Origin: Paramoeba atlantica
Lineage: Eukaryota; Discosea
DNA length: 64,000 bases
NCBI GenBank assembly: GCA_977017575.1
Contig: CDRNVI010000055.1
Coordinates: forward strand, 248,001-312,000
Direction of reading: 5' to 3'
The position numbers and the translations under genes were made by a program. Within the stretch, counting starts at the first letter, position 1. The number at the start of each line of letters is the position of its first letter. The notes under the pieces were generated by a model. That model saw nothing but the letters and a program-made list of their open reading frames with translations. It was not told the origin of the DNA and made no database searches. This document shows positions 28,155-39,600 of this stretch, piece by piece.

Positions 28155-28430
28155 CCTCCAGAGCGGCCCGAGGCCGATCGAGCCGACAGTGCCTATCCTC
28201 ACGCCTCGCTTTCACGAGCAAGGTACCCCAATGTGAGACAGGTATGGATTCGGAACATTCATCCGAATCCGGCGATCAAAACCCAACTTCGTGACCGTGC
28301 CGCTGTCGGCACATGCCCGCGCCTGCGCCCTCCCGCATAACAAGGGAAGGGTTCCCAAGCCAGGCCGTGGAGAGGTCGAGAGACCCGGTCCGAAGCGCGC
28401 ACTGCTGGAAGAAGGGGTGGAGCACGCGCG
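28155..28430 (+). ncRNA. Structured 3'UTR domain of family A
   Basis: Stems visible: GGATTCGG/CCGAATCC (28246-28253, 28263-28270); GTGCCG-CTGT-CGGCAC (28297-28312); GGTC-GAGA-GACC with a GNRA loop (28374-28385). The corresponding B stems are GTGTCG-CTGT-CGACAC and GGTC-GAAA-GACC: pairing is kept by a compensatory change and the loop stays GNRA. In related LINEs the 3'UTR is the RT recognition site; that role is inferred here. The same domain follows units 2-4. Confidence 0.75.
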
Positions 28431-28647
28431 GATTGATTTCTGGGGGGAAGTGAGGGAAAGAGGAGGGCAAAGTTTGGAAGGCGCGGATGGATGCTCGGGG
28501 GGGGGAAGTGAGGGAAAGAAGCGGGTGAAGTCGGGAAGTCACGGATGGTTTCTTTGGGGGGGTGGAGATAAGGGAGAGAAGCGGGCGAAGTTGATAAGGG
28601 CGAAGTAAAGTAAGTAGGAAAGTAAGTAAGAAAAAAAAAAAAAAAAA
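28431..28647 (+). other. Purine-rich 3' end and poly(A) of unit 1
   Basis: A strongly purine-rich stretch (gggaagtgagggaaagaagc and similar) ends AAGTAAGTAAG before 17 A. Same in units 2-4. Confidence 0.8.
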
Positions 28648-28696
28648 TGTTGAATTTTTTCTATTTCATCTCTTTCCGAGGTACGGGTTAATTTTT

Positions 28697-31600
28697 ATGT
28701 CTGGTATCACCCCCCCCGCAGACACACTTCCTCCCATAATCGACAACAGCGGAAATCCGGACCACGAAGCCGAAGCCATGGAGACGGACGACAAATGCTT
28801 AGAAATTAATGGCAGAACTCACCGACCGGGGTCTTGGGACCAATTTAAAGGAAACGAACATTTATTCACGGGGACGAGCACATACCATGAAGACCTTTAC
28901 ACGACCCCCATCCCTCAGAATATTCCTGAAGATTGGATCCGCCGAACGAACGCGATCGTAGGTGGGATTAATGAAACACCGGACACAGGTCACACGGAGG
29001 TCGAAAATGAAGAGATGCAACACTCCGCTGTTATCAGGCAAGTAACGCCAGCGAAGAAGACGAAAGAGGCTTTGAATGCTACACAGCATCTAAGTACACC
29101 ACTCAAAACTGCTCTATCCGCCCAAGCACGTAGCAATGAGGACATTAAAGGTCACTCCAAGAAAACCCCTACTCCACGGAGAAATAAGCTCATCCGATAC
29201 CGGGTAGACCCAGAGACACCTTCACTCTTGCATCCTTATGAACTTATTCCGGGTCCATCTCAAGAGCAACCAGGAAGAAGACACGAAACCCAGAATATTG
29301 AAAACGCTGGCGTTAGCCTCGCTGAGCCCAACTCATTGTCCCAAGGAAAGTCTGCCGCGCTCCGAGAGTGCCCGGCCCAGGGATGTTCATGGCGCAGTCC
29401 GTCGCATGGCGGATCCTGGCAAGCCTTCTATAACCATGTCGCATGCCGGCACGGTAACAGCATCCCTAATGAATGGTGGTACAGAGAAGGCCGTTTTCTA
29501 TGCACCTCATGCGGACGCCACTACGACAACCACAAACGATCATCGCACAGACACAGCTGCAAAGGAACGAAAACCGTTGCGCTCCTTTCTCCCGAACTTC
29601 TTACTCCACCCAACGAAGTGAGCACCGCACCAACACCAGAGAACACCAACTTTGAGCTCCCACCTCTTCCTTCTGTCTGCTCTCTTCAGCTGAGTACGTG
29701 CAAAGACGTGCCTTATCGTTGCCGCCAGATCTGGGAAGAAATCCTCTCCTCCGCCATTCGGAACGCGGTCTCTGAAAACTCCTTACAGGCATGGACGCTT
29801 CTGGCCATGCTTCCCAAATGCGTTTTACCAGCTCCGCATCGAGGGGGCCGCAAAGGCCACATGGCATATGCCTCACATGCGTATAAATGCATGCAGCGTT
29901 GGGCGGAACAAGAGTACTCGGACCTATGGAGACAGGAAACCCTTCGGCGATTAGCGAGCAAAGCCGTATGCAACGCAATCCGACCCAAAGCGAGCGAGCT
30001 CTTTGAAGGCAAACAGTACGGAGTGGCAGCGCCAGCCGGGGCCGAAAGAGTCATTCACATGTGTCGCCTGGCCATGTCGTCCAATATGGAAAACCCGAAC
30101 TTCGTCATGTGCAAAGTGGACCTACGTAACGCTTTCAATAACGTAAGCAGGGCTGCCTTCCTTCCACTAGTACAGGAATATTTCCCGGAACTCTTCCCTT
30201 GGATCAATTGGTGCTATTCCGACCCCAGCTCTCTTACCTACGGGGCCCGATTCATCTCCTCCGAGGAAGGAGTACAACAGGGCGATCCCCTAGGACCATT
30301 GCTCTTCTCGTTAGTGGCCCTGGAGCTCTCAGAAGCCATTAACCTTCAAACTGATATTCCCGCCCAACTCTGGTATCTCGACGATGGCGTCCTCGTTGGC
30401 CAGGCGCAGGAAGTTAGAGACGCCCTAGACACGATCGCCCGAGTAGGACCTCAATGGGGCTTGCATCTCAATACGTCGAAATGCGAAATTATTACTTCCC
30501 CCAGCTCGGCCCACCAGGCTGATTACTTCCCAGACATACCCGACGAGAAGATCAATTCGCAGGGGAACTTTGACATACTAGGGAGTCCTGTAGGATCCGC
30601 CGACCACTGCTCTGCTTATCTTCTTTCTCACGCCCTAGAACCAGCCGAGGATACCCTCGATGCCATCACCAACATTCAGGACCCCCAGGTCGCGCTTGCC
30701 CTAATTCGTCAATGTGCGGGATTCTGTCAAATGGTGTATGCCATGAGAAGCACGCCCCCACAGTCCCTGATTCACCTTTGCTCCCGTTTAGACGACTTTC
30801 TCATGACCGCTATAGAGGCAATCATCTGTCCTCTTGACAGGTCAGCACAATCTCAAGCACAGCGACTGAAGCGTCATGGTGGATTAGGTCTGAGATCCGC
30901 AGCCCTCCACGCCTCCGCGGCTTACGTTGCATCCGTCGCCTTTGCCTCTGCCACAGATTCCTGGGATCCCACAGACGCTGAAGGTTTCTCGGAGGCCATC
31001 CTCGACATCAATCAGAAGGCCGGCACTGCTCTCCTCGATCCCCGAGGTCGTGTTCTCACAACTCCCAACGCCCCATGCGAGAAGGCCCTGAGCGCGCCGT
31101 ACTCCTACCGGAAGAGAAGGCGCCCTCCGCCAGGGAATGATCCTCACCCCCCGGACGAGCCTCCGGGATATATTCTTCGTACGACTTCCCGCACGGCCAA
31201 CACACCCACGGATGCCTACCCACTCTCGACTCCCCTCTACGGTTCTGAAGAATGCCAGGACATGTTACCCCCACAGTGGCCGAAAGGGAAGATCCCGCGC
31301 CAGCGGGTAATCAGTTATGCTATTGCAGCCCATGCCTTTTCCCAGGAATATGAGACAACTGACGCACGAACCCGTGCAAGGTGGATCTCCCAGTGTGGCA
31401 CGGGAGCGAGCAGCTGGGCCTTTGTGACTCCTTCGAAAGACCTTGGGCACGCCTTTACCCCCACACAATTCCGAACCTTGGCCCGTTGGTGGTTAGGCGT
31501 GGACATCTACCATGAAGATAGCACGTGCCCCATGCCGAAATGCTCGCTCCCCCTTGACAGCAAAGGGGACCATGCACTGTCTTGCAAACATGGCCATGGT

Positions 31601-32146
31601 ATTGTGACCAGGCACAACGCTGTTACGGACCAGTTCGCGGACGTGTGCAGTCGAGCCCGCCTCGCCCCTCAACGAGAAAAGAGTCTCGGGAACAGGGGCC
31701 CAGGCGGGGCCCTCACCAGACCTGGCGACATATACTTGCCCAGCCTTTTTCTTGGAAATCCCATTGTGCTTTACTTCGCGGTCACCCATGCTCAGCAATT
31801 AAAATATACGGACAAAGTCCGAAACGCTAGCTGGGTTGCCGCGGGGTCATTTGCCGAACATTATTCCTCAATGGAGAAGGGCAAGCAGCGTCGAGAAGCC
31901 GTAGAAGCAGGATGCGACTTTACGGCCATGGTTGTCGAAAGTTATGGCGCCTGGAGCCCCAGCGCTTCAGCCGTGCTCCGCAAAGTCGGTGAGAGGTGTT
32001 CGCACGCCTCGGGGGGTCTACTTTCGGAAGGTGAGGCAACGAGCCGAATCTTCGCTGAACTAAACATAACCCTTATGCGCTTTCAAGCGCGCATGATGGT
32101 TTCTCGTTCACCTTCCGAAAACCCCATCGCAACTCTGGAGGAATAG
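28697..32146 (+). CDS. Family A unit 2 protein
   Basis: 1149 codons, as unit 1 apart from Ile to Thr at residue 4 (MSGITPP) and Asp to Asn near the C-terminus (SENPIATLEE), plus at least one silent change. It has the same RT-finger deletion and RLE Tyr. Confidence 0.9.
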   Translation: MSGITPPADTLPPIIDNSGNPDHEAEAMETDDKCLEINGRTHRPGSWDQFKGNEHLFTGTSTYHEDLYTTPIPQNIPEDWIRRTNAIVGGINETPDTGHTEVENEEMQHSAVIRQVTPAKKTKEALNATQHLSTPLKTALSAQARSNEDIKGHSKKTPTPRRNKLIRYRVDPETPSLLHPYELIPGPSQEQPGRRHETQNIENAGVSLAEPNSLSQGKSAALRECPAQGCSWRSPSHGGSWQAFYNHVACRHGNSIPNEWWYREGRFLCTSCGRHYDNHKRSSHRHSCKGTKTVALLSPELLTPPNEVSTAPTPENTNFELPPLPSVCSLQLSTCKDVPYRCRQIWEEILSSAIRNAVSENSLQAWTLLAMLPKCVLPAPHRGGRKGHMAYASHAYKCMQRWAEQEYSDLWRQETLRRLASKAVCNAIRPKASELFEGKQYGVAAPAGAERVIHMCRLAMSSNMENPNFVMCKVDLRNAFNNVSRAAFLPLVQEYFPELFPWINWCYSDPSSLTYGARFISSEEGVQQGDPLGPLLFSLVALELSEAINLQTDIPAQLWYLDDGVLVGQAQEVRDALDTIARVGPQWGLHLNTSKCEIITSPSSAHQADYFPDIPDEKINSQGNFDILGSPVGSADHCSAYLLSHALEPAEDTLDAITNIQDPQVALALIRQCAGFCQMVYAMRSTPPQSLIHLCSRLDDFLMTAIEAIICPLDRSAQSQAQRLKRHGGLGLRSAALHASAAYVASVAFASATDSWDPTDAEGFSEAILDINQKAGTALLDPRGRVLTTPNAPCEKALSAPYSYRKRRRPPPGNDPHPPDEPPGYILRTTSRTANTPTDAYPLSTPLYGSEECQDMLPPQWPKGKIPRQRVISYAIAAHAFSQEYETTDARTRARWISQCGTGASSWAFVTPSKDLGHAFTPTQFRTLARWWLGVDIYHEDSTCPMPKCSLPLDSKGDHALSCKHGHGIVTRHNAVTDQFADVCSRARLAPQREKSLGNRGPGGALTRPGDIYLPSLFLGNPIVLYFAVTHAQQLKYTDKVRNASWVAAGSFAEHYSSMEKGKQRREAVEAGCDFTAMVVESYGAWSPSASAVLRKVGERCSHASGGLLSEGEATSRIFAELNITLMRFQARMMVSRSPSENPIATLEE

Positions 32147-32691
32147 CCTCCAGAGCGGCCCGAGGCCGATCGAGCCGACAGTGCCTATCCTCACGCCTCG
32201 CTTTCACGAGCAAGGTACCCCAATGTGAGACAGGTATGGATTCGGAACATTCATCCGAATCCGGCGATCAAAACCCAACTTCGTGACCGTGCCGCTGTCG
32301 GCACATGCCCGCGCCTGCGCCCTCCCGCATAACAAGGGAAGGGTTCCCAAGCCAGGCCGTGGAGAGGTCGAGAGACCCGGTCCGAAGCGCGCACTGCTGG
32401 AAGAAGGGGTGGAGCACGCGCGGATTGATTTCTGGGGGGAAGTGAGGGAAAGAGGAGGGCAAAGTTTGGAAGGCGCGGATGGATGCTCGGGGGGGGGAAG
32501 TGAGGGAAAGAAGCGGGTGAAGTCGGGAAGTCACGGATGGTTTCTTTGGGGGGGTGGAGATAAGGGAGAGAAGCGGGCGAAGTTGATAAGGGCGAAGTAA
32601 AGTAAGTAGGAAAGTAAGTAAGAAAAAAAAAAAAAAAAAAAATGTTGAATTTTTTCTATTTCATCTCTTTCCGAGGTACGGGTTAATTTTT

Positions 32692-35600
32692 ATGTCTGGT
32701 ATCATCCCCCCCGCAGACACACTTCCTCCCATAATCGACAACAGCGGAAATCCGGACCACGAAGCCGAAGCCATGGAGACGGACGACAAATGCTTAGAAA
32801 TTAATGGCAGAACTCACCGACCGGGGTCTTGGGACCAATTTAAAGGAAACGAACATTTAATCACGGGGACGAGCACATACCATGAAGACCTTTACACGAC
32901 CCCCATCCCTCAGAATATTCCTGAAGATTGGATCCGCCGAACGAACGCGATCGTAGGTGGGATTAATGAAACACCGGGCACAGGTCACACGGAGGTCGAA
33001 AATGAAGAGATGCAACACTCCGCTGTTATCAGGCAAGTAACGCCAGCGAAGAAGACGAAAGAGGCTTTGAATGCTACACAGCATCTAAGTACACCACTCA
33101 AAACTGCTCTATCCGCCCAAGCACGTAGCAATGAGGACATTAAAGGTCACTCCAAGAAAACCCCTACTCCACGGAGAAATAAGCTCATCCGATACCGGGT
33201 AGACCCAGAGACACCTTCACTCTTGCATCCTTATGAACTTATTCCGGGTCCATCTCAAGAGCAACCAGGAAGAAGACACGAAACCCAGAATATTGAAAAC
33301 GCTGGCGTTAGCCTCGCTGAGCCCAACTCATTGTCCCAAGGAAAGTCTGCCGCGCTCCGAGAGTGCCCGGCCCAGGGATGTTCATGGCGCAGTCCGTCGC
33401 ATGGCGGATCCTGGCAAGCCTTCTATAACCATGTCGCATGCCGGCACGGTAACAGCATCCCTAATGAATGGTGGTACAGAGAAGGCCGTTTTCTATGCAC
33501 CTCATGCGGACGCCACTACGACAACCACAAACGATCATCGCACAGACACAGCTGCAAAGGAACGAAAACCGTTGCGCTCCTTTCTCCCGAACTTCTTACT
33601 CCACCCAACGAAGTGAGCACCGCACCAACACCAGAGAACACCAACTTTGAGCTCCCACCTCTTCCTTCTGTCTGCTCTCTTCAGCTGAGTACGTGCAAAG
33701 ACGTGCCTTATCGTTGCCGCCAGATCTGGGAAGAAATCCTCTCCTCCGCCATTCGGAACGCGGTCTCTGAAAACTCCTTACAGGCATGGACGCTTCTGGC
33801 CATGCTTCCCAAATGCGTTTTACCAGCTCCGCATCGAGGGGGCCGCAAAGGCCACATGGCATATGCCTCACATGCGTATAAATGCATGCAGCGTTGGGCG
33901 GAACAAGAGTACTCGGACCTATGGAGACAGGAAACCCTTCGGCGATTAGCGAGCAAAGCCGTATGCAACGCAATCCGACCCAAAGCGAGCGAGCTCTTTG
34001 AAGGCAAACAGTACGGAGTGGCAGCGCCAGCCGGGGCCGAAAGAGTCATTCACATGTGTCGCCTGGCCATGTCGTCCAATATGGAAAACCCGAACTTCGT
34101 CATGTGCAAAGTGGACCTACGTAACGCTTTCAATAACGTAAGCAGGGCTGCCTTCCTTCCACTAGTACAGGAATATTTCCCGGAACTCTTCCCTTGGATC
34201 AATTGGTGCTATTCCGACCCCAGCTCTCTTACCTACGGGGCCCGATTCATCTCCTCCGAGGAAGGAGTACAACAGGGCGATCCCCTAGGACCATTGCTCT
34301 TCTCGTTAGTGGCCCTGGAGCTCTCAGAAGCCATTAACCTTCAAACTGATATTCCCGCCCAACTCTGGTATCTCGACGATGGCGTCCTCGTTGGCCAGGC
34401 GCAGGAAGTTAGAGACGCCCTAGACACGATCGCCCGAGTAGGACCTCAATGGGGCTTGCATCTCAATACGTCGAAATGCGAAATTATTACTTCCCCCAGC
34501 TCGGCCCACCAGGCTGATTACTTCCCAGACATACCCGACGAGAAGATCAATTCGCAGGGGAACTTTGACATACTAGGGAGTCCTGTAGGATCCGCCGACC
34601 ACTGCTCTGCTTATCTTCTTTCTCACGCCCTAGAACCAGCCGAGGATACCCTCGATGCCATCACCAACATTCAGGACCCCCAGGTCGCGCTTGCCCTAAT
34701 TCGTCAATGTGCGGGGTTCTGTCAAATGGTGTATGCCATGAGAAGCACGCCCCCACAGTCCCTGATTCACCTTTGCTCCCGTTTAGACGACTTTCTCATG
34801 ACCGCTATAGAGGCAATCATCTGTCCTCTTGACAGGTCAGCACAATCTCAAGCACAGCGACTGAAGCGTCATGGTGGATTAGGTCTGAGATCCGCAGCCC
34901 TCCACGCCTCCGCGGCTTACGTTGCATCCGTCGCCTTTGCCTCTGCCACAGATTCCTGGGATCCCACAGACGCTGAAGGTTTCTCGGAGGCCATCCTCGA
35001 CATCAATCAGAAGGCCGGCACTGCTCTCCTCGATCCCCGAGGTCGTGTTCTCACAACTCCCAACGCCCCATGCGAGAAGGCCCTGAGCGCGCCGTACTCC
35101 TACCGGAAGAGAAGGCGCCCTCCGCCAGGGAATGATCCTCACCCCCCGGACGAGCCTCCGGGATATATTCTTCGTACGACTTCCCGCACGGCCAACACAC
35201 CCACGGATGCCTACCCACTCTCGACTCCCCTCTACGGTTCTGAAGAATGCCAGGACATGTTACCCCCACAGTGGCCGAAAGGGAAGATCCCGCGCCAGCG
35301 GGTAATCAGTTATGCTATTGCAGCCCATGCCTTTTCCCAGGAATATGAGACAACTGACGCACGAACCCGTGCAAGGTGGATCTCCCAGTGTGGCACGGGA
35401 GCGAGCAGCTGGGCCTTTGTGACTCCTTCGAAAGACCTTGGGCACGCCTTTACCCCCACACAATTCCGAACCTTGGCCCGTTGGTGGTTAGGCGTGGACA
35501 TCTACCATGAAGATAGCACGTGCCCCATGCCGAAATGCTCGCTCCCCCTTGACAGCAAAGGGGACCATGCACTGTCTTGCAAACATGGCCATGGTATTGT

Positions 35601-36141
35601 GACCAGGCACAACGCTGTTACGGACCAGTTCGCGGACGTGTGCAGTCGAGCCCGCCTCGCCCCTCAACGAGAAAAGAGTCTCGGGAACAGGGGCCCAGGC
35701 GGGGCCCTCACCAGACCTGGCGACATATACTTGCCCAGCCTTTTTCTTGGAAATCCCATTGTGCTTTACTTCGCGGTCACCCATGCTCAGCAATTAAAAT
35801 ATACGGACAAAGTCCGAAACGCTAGCTGGGTTGCCGCGGGGTCATTTGCCGAACATTATTCCTCAATGGAGAAGGGCAAGCAGCGTCGAGAAGCCGTAGA
35901 AGCAGGATGCGACTTTACGGCCATGGTTGTCGAAAGTTATGGCGCCTGGAGCCCCAGCGCTTCAGCCGTGCTCCGCAAAGTCGGTGAGAGGTGTTCGCAC
36001 GCCTCGGGGGGTCTACTTTCGGAAGGTGAGGCAACGAGCCGAATCTTCGCTGAACTAAACATAACCCTTATGCGCTTTCAAGCGCGCATGATGGTTTCTC
36101 GTTCACCTTCCGAAGACCCCATCGCAACTCTGGAGGAATAG
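32692..36141 (+). CDS. Family A unit 3 protein
   Basis: 1149 codons. It carries HLITG in place of HLFTG and PGTGH in place of PDTGH. Its 3'UTR has a unique cctgagccctcc near 36310. Otherwise as unit 1. Confidence 0.9.
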   Translation: MSGIIPPADTLPPIIDNSGNPDHEAEAMETDDKCLEINGRTHRPGSWDQFKGNEHLITGTSTYHEDLYTTPIPQNIPEDWIRRTNAIVGGINETPGTGHTEVENEEMQHSAVIRQVTPAKKTKEALNATQHLSTPLKTALSAQARSNEDIKGHSKKTPTPRRNKLIRYRVDPETPSLLHPYELIPGPSQEQPGRRHETQNIENAGVSLAEPNSLSQGKSAALRECPAQGCSWRSPSHGGSWQAFYNHVACRHGNSIPNEWWYREGRFLCTSCGRHYDNHKRSSHRHSCKGTKTVALLSPELLTPPNEVSTAPTPENTNFELPPLPSVCSLQLSTCKDVPYRCRQIWEEILSSAIRNAVSENSLQAWTLLAMLPKCVLPAPHRGGRKGHMAYASHAYKCMQRWAEQEYSDLWRQETLRRLASKAVCNAIRPKASELFEGKQYGVAAPAGAERVIHMCRLAMSSNMENPNFVMCKVDLRNAFNNVSRAAFLPLVQEYFPELFPWINWCYSDPSSLTYGARFISSEEGVQQGDPLGPLLFSLVALELSEAINLQTDIPAQLWYLDDGVLVGQAQEVRDALDTIARVGPQWGLHLNTSKCEIITSPSSAHQADYFPDIPDEKINSQGNFDILGSPVGSADHCSAYLLSHALEPAEDTLDAITNIQDPQVALALIRQCAGFCQMVYAMRSTPPQSLIHLCSRLDDFLMTAIEAIICPLDRSAQSQAQRLKRHGGLGLRSAALHASAAYVASVAFASATDSWDPTDAEGFSEAILDINQKAGTALLDPRGRVLTTPNAPCEKALSAPYSYRKRRRPPPGNDPHPPDEPPGYILRTTSRTANTPTDAYPLSTPLYGSEECQDMLPPQWPKGKIPRQRVISYAIAAHAFSQEYETTDARTRARWISQCGTGASSWAFVTPSKDLGHAFTPTQFRTLARWWLGVDIYHEDSTCPMPKCSLPLDSKGDHALSCKHGHGIVTRHNAVTDQFADVCSRARLAPQREKSLGNRGPGGALTRPGDIYLPSLFLGNPIVLYFAVTHAQQLKYTDKVRNASWVAAGSFAEHYSSMEKGKQRREAVEAGCDFTAMVVESYGAWSPSASAVLRKVGERCSHASGGLLSEGEATSRIFAELNITLMRFQARMMVSRSPSEDPIATLEE

Positions 36142-36682
36142 CCTCCAGAGCGGCCCGAGGCCGATCGAGCCGACAGTGCCTATCCTCACGCCTCGCTTTC
36201 ACGAGCAAGGTACCCCAATGTGAGACAGGTATGGATTCGGAACATTCATCCGAATCCGGCGATCAAAACCCAACTTCGTGACCGTGCCGCTGTCGGCACA
36301 TGCCCGCGCCTGAGCCCTCCCGCATAACAAGGGAAGGGTTCCCAAGCCAGGCCGTGGAGAGGTCGAGAGACCCGGTCCGAAGCGCGCACTGCTGGAAGAA
36401 GGGGTGGAGCACGCGCGGATTGATTTCTGGGGGGAAGTGAGGGAAAGAGGAGGGCAAAGTTTGGAAGGCGCGGATGGATGCTCGGGGGGGGGAAGTGAGG
36501 GAAAGAAGCGGGTGAAGTCGGGAAGTCACGGATGGTTTCTTTGGGGGGGTGGAGATAAGGGAGAGAAGCGGGCGAAGTTGATAAGGGCGAAGTAAAGTAA
36601 GTAGGAAAGTAAGTAAGAAAAAAAAAAAAAAAATGTTGAATTTTTTCTATTTCATCTCTTTCCGAGGTACGGGTTAATTTTT

Positions 36683-39600
36683 ATGTCTGGTATCATCCCC
36701 CCCGCAGACACACTTCCTCCCATAATCGACAACAGCGGAAATCCGGACCACGAAGCCGAAGCCATGGAGACGGACGACAAATGCTTAGAAATTAATGGCA
36801 GAACTCACCGACCGGGGTCTTGGGACCAATTTAAAGGAAACGAACATTTATTCACGGGGACGAGCACATACCATGAAGACCTTTACACGACCCCCATCCC
36901 TCAGAATATTCCTGAAGATTGGATCCGCCGAACGAACGCGATCGTAGGTGGGATTAATGAAACACCGGACACAGGTCACACGGAGGTCGAAAATGAAGAG
37001 ATGCAACACTCCGCTGTTATCAGGCAAGTAACGCCAGCGAAGAAGACGAAAGAGGCTTTGAATGCTACACAGCATCTAAGTACACCACTCAAAACTGCTC
37101 TATCCGCCCAAGCACGTAGCAATGAGGACATTAAAGGTCACTCCAAGAAAACCCCTACTCCACGGAGAAATAAGCTCATCCGATACCGGGTAGACCCAGA
37201 GACACCTTCACTCTTGCATCCTTATGAACTTATTCCGGGTCCATCTCAAGAGCAACCAGGAAGAAGACACGAAACCCAGAATATTGAAAACGCTGGCGTT
37301 AGCCTCGCTGAGCCCAACTCATTGTCCCAAGGAAAGTCTGCCGCGCTCCGAGAGTGCCCGGCCCAGGGATGTTCATGGCGCAGTCCGTCGCATGGCGGAT
37401 CCTGGCAAGCCTTCTATAACCATGTCGCATGCCGGCACGGTAACAGCATCCCTAATGAATGGTGGTACAGAGAAGGCCGTTTTCTATGCACCTCATGCGG
37501 ACGCCACTACGACAACCACAAACGATCATCGCACAGACACAGCTGCAAAGGAACGAAAACCGTTGCGCTCCTTTCTCCCGAACTTCTTACTCCACCCAAC
37601 GAAGTGAGCACCGCACCAACACCAGAGAACACCAACTTTGAGCTCCCACCTCTTCCTTCTGTCTGCTCTCTTCAGCTGAGTACGTGCAAAGACGTGCCTT
37701 ATCGTTGCCGCCAGATCTGGGAAGAAATCCTCTCCTCCGCCATTCGGAACGCGGTCTCTGAAAACTCCTTACAGGCATGGACGCTTCTGGCCATGCTTCC
37801 CAAATGCGTTTTACCAGCTCCGCATCGAGGGGGCCGCAAAGGCCACATGGCATATGCCTCACATGCGTATAAATGCATGCAGCGTTGGGCGGAACAAGAG
37901 TACTCGGACCTATGGAGACAGGAAACCCTTCGGCGATTAGCGAGCAAAGCCGTATGCAACGCAATCCGACCCAAAGCGAGCGAGCTCTTTGAAGGCAAAC
38001 AGTACGGAGTGGCAGCGCCAGCCGGGGCCGAAAGAGTCATTCACATGTGTCGCCTGGCCATGTCGTCCAATATGGAAAACCCGAACTTCGTCATGTGCAA
38101 AGTGGACCTACGTAACGCTTTCAATAACGTAAGCAGGGCTGCCTTCCTTCCACTAGTACAGGAATATTTCCCGGAACTCTTCCCTTGGATCAATTGGTGC
38201 TATTCCGACCCCAGCTCTCTTACCTACGGGGCCCGATTCATCTCCTCCGAGGAAGGAGTACAACAGGGCGATCCCCTAGGACCATTGCTCTTCTCGTTAG
38301 TGGCCCTGGAGCTCTCAGAAGCCATTAACCTTCAAACTGATATTCCCGCCCAACTCTGGTATCTCGACGATGGCGTCCTCGTTGGCCAGGCGCAGGAAGT
38401 TAGAGACGCCCTAGACACGATCGCCCGAGTAGGACCTCAATGGGGCTTGCATCTCAATACGTCGAAATGCGAAATTATTACTTCCCCCAGCTCGGCCCAC
38501 CAGGCTGATTACTTCCCAGACATACCCGACGAGAAGATCAATTCGCAGGGGAACTTTGACATACTAGGGAGTCCTGTAGGATCCGCCGACCACTGCTCTG
38601 CTTATCTTCTTTCTCACGCCCTAGAACCAGCCGAGGATACCCTCGATGCCATCACCAACATTCAGGACCCCCAGGTCGCGCTTGCCCTAATTCGTCAATG
38701 TGCGGGGTTCTGTCAAATGGTGTATGCCATGAGAAGCACGCCCCCACAGTCCCTGATTCACCTTTGCTCCCGTTTAGACGACTTTCTCATGACCGCTATA
38801 GAGGCAATCATCTGTCCTCTTGACAGGTCAGCACAATCTCAAGCACAGCGACTGAAGCGTCATGGTGGATTAGGTCTGAGATCCGCAGCCCTCCACGCCT
38901 CCGCGGCTTACGTTGCATCCGTCGCCTTTGCCTCTGCCACAGATTCCTGGGATCCCACAGACGCTGAAGGTTTCTCGGAGGCCATCCTCGACATCAATCA
39001 GAAGGCCGGCACTGCTCTCCTCGATCCCCGAGGTCGTGTTCTCACAACTCCCAACGCCCCATGCGAGAAGGCCCTGAGCGCGCCGTACTCCTACCGGAAG
39101 AGAAGGCGCCCTCCGCCAGGGAATGATCCTCACCCCCCGGACGAGCCTCCGGGATATATTCTTCGTACGACTTCCCGCACGGCCAACACACCCACGGATG
39201 CCTACCCACTCTCGACTCCCCTCTACGGTTCTGAAGAATGCCAGGACATGTTACCCCCACAGTGGCCGAAAGGGAAGATCCCGCGCCAGCGGGTAATCAG
39301 TTATGCTATTGCAGCCCATGCCTTTTCCCAGGAATATGAGACAACTGACGCACGAACCCGTGCAAGGTGGATCTCCCAGTGTGGCACGGGAGCGAGCAGC
39401 TGGGCCTTTGTGACTCCTTCGAAAGACCTTGGGCACGCCTTTACCCCCACACAATTCCGAACCTTGGCCCGTTGGTGGTTAGGCGTGGACATCTACCATG
39501 AAGATAGCACGTGCCCCATGCCGAAATGCTCGCTCCCCCTTGACAGCAAAGGGGACCATGCACTGTCTTGCAAACATGGCCATGGTATTGTGACCAGGCA

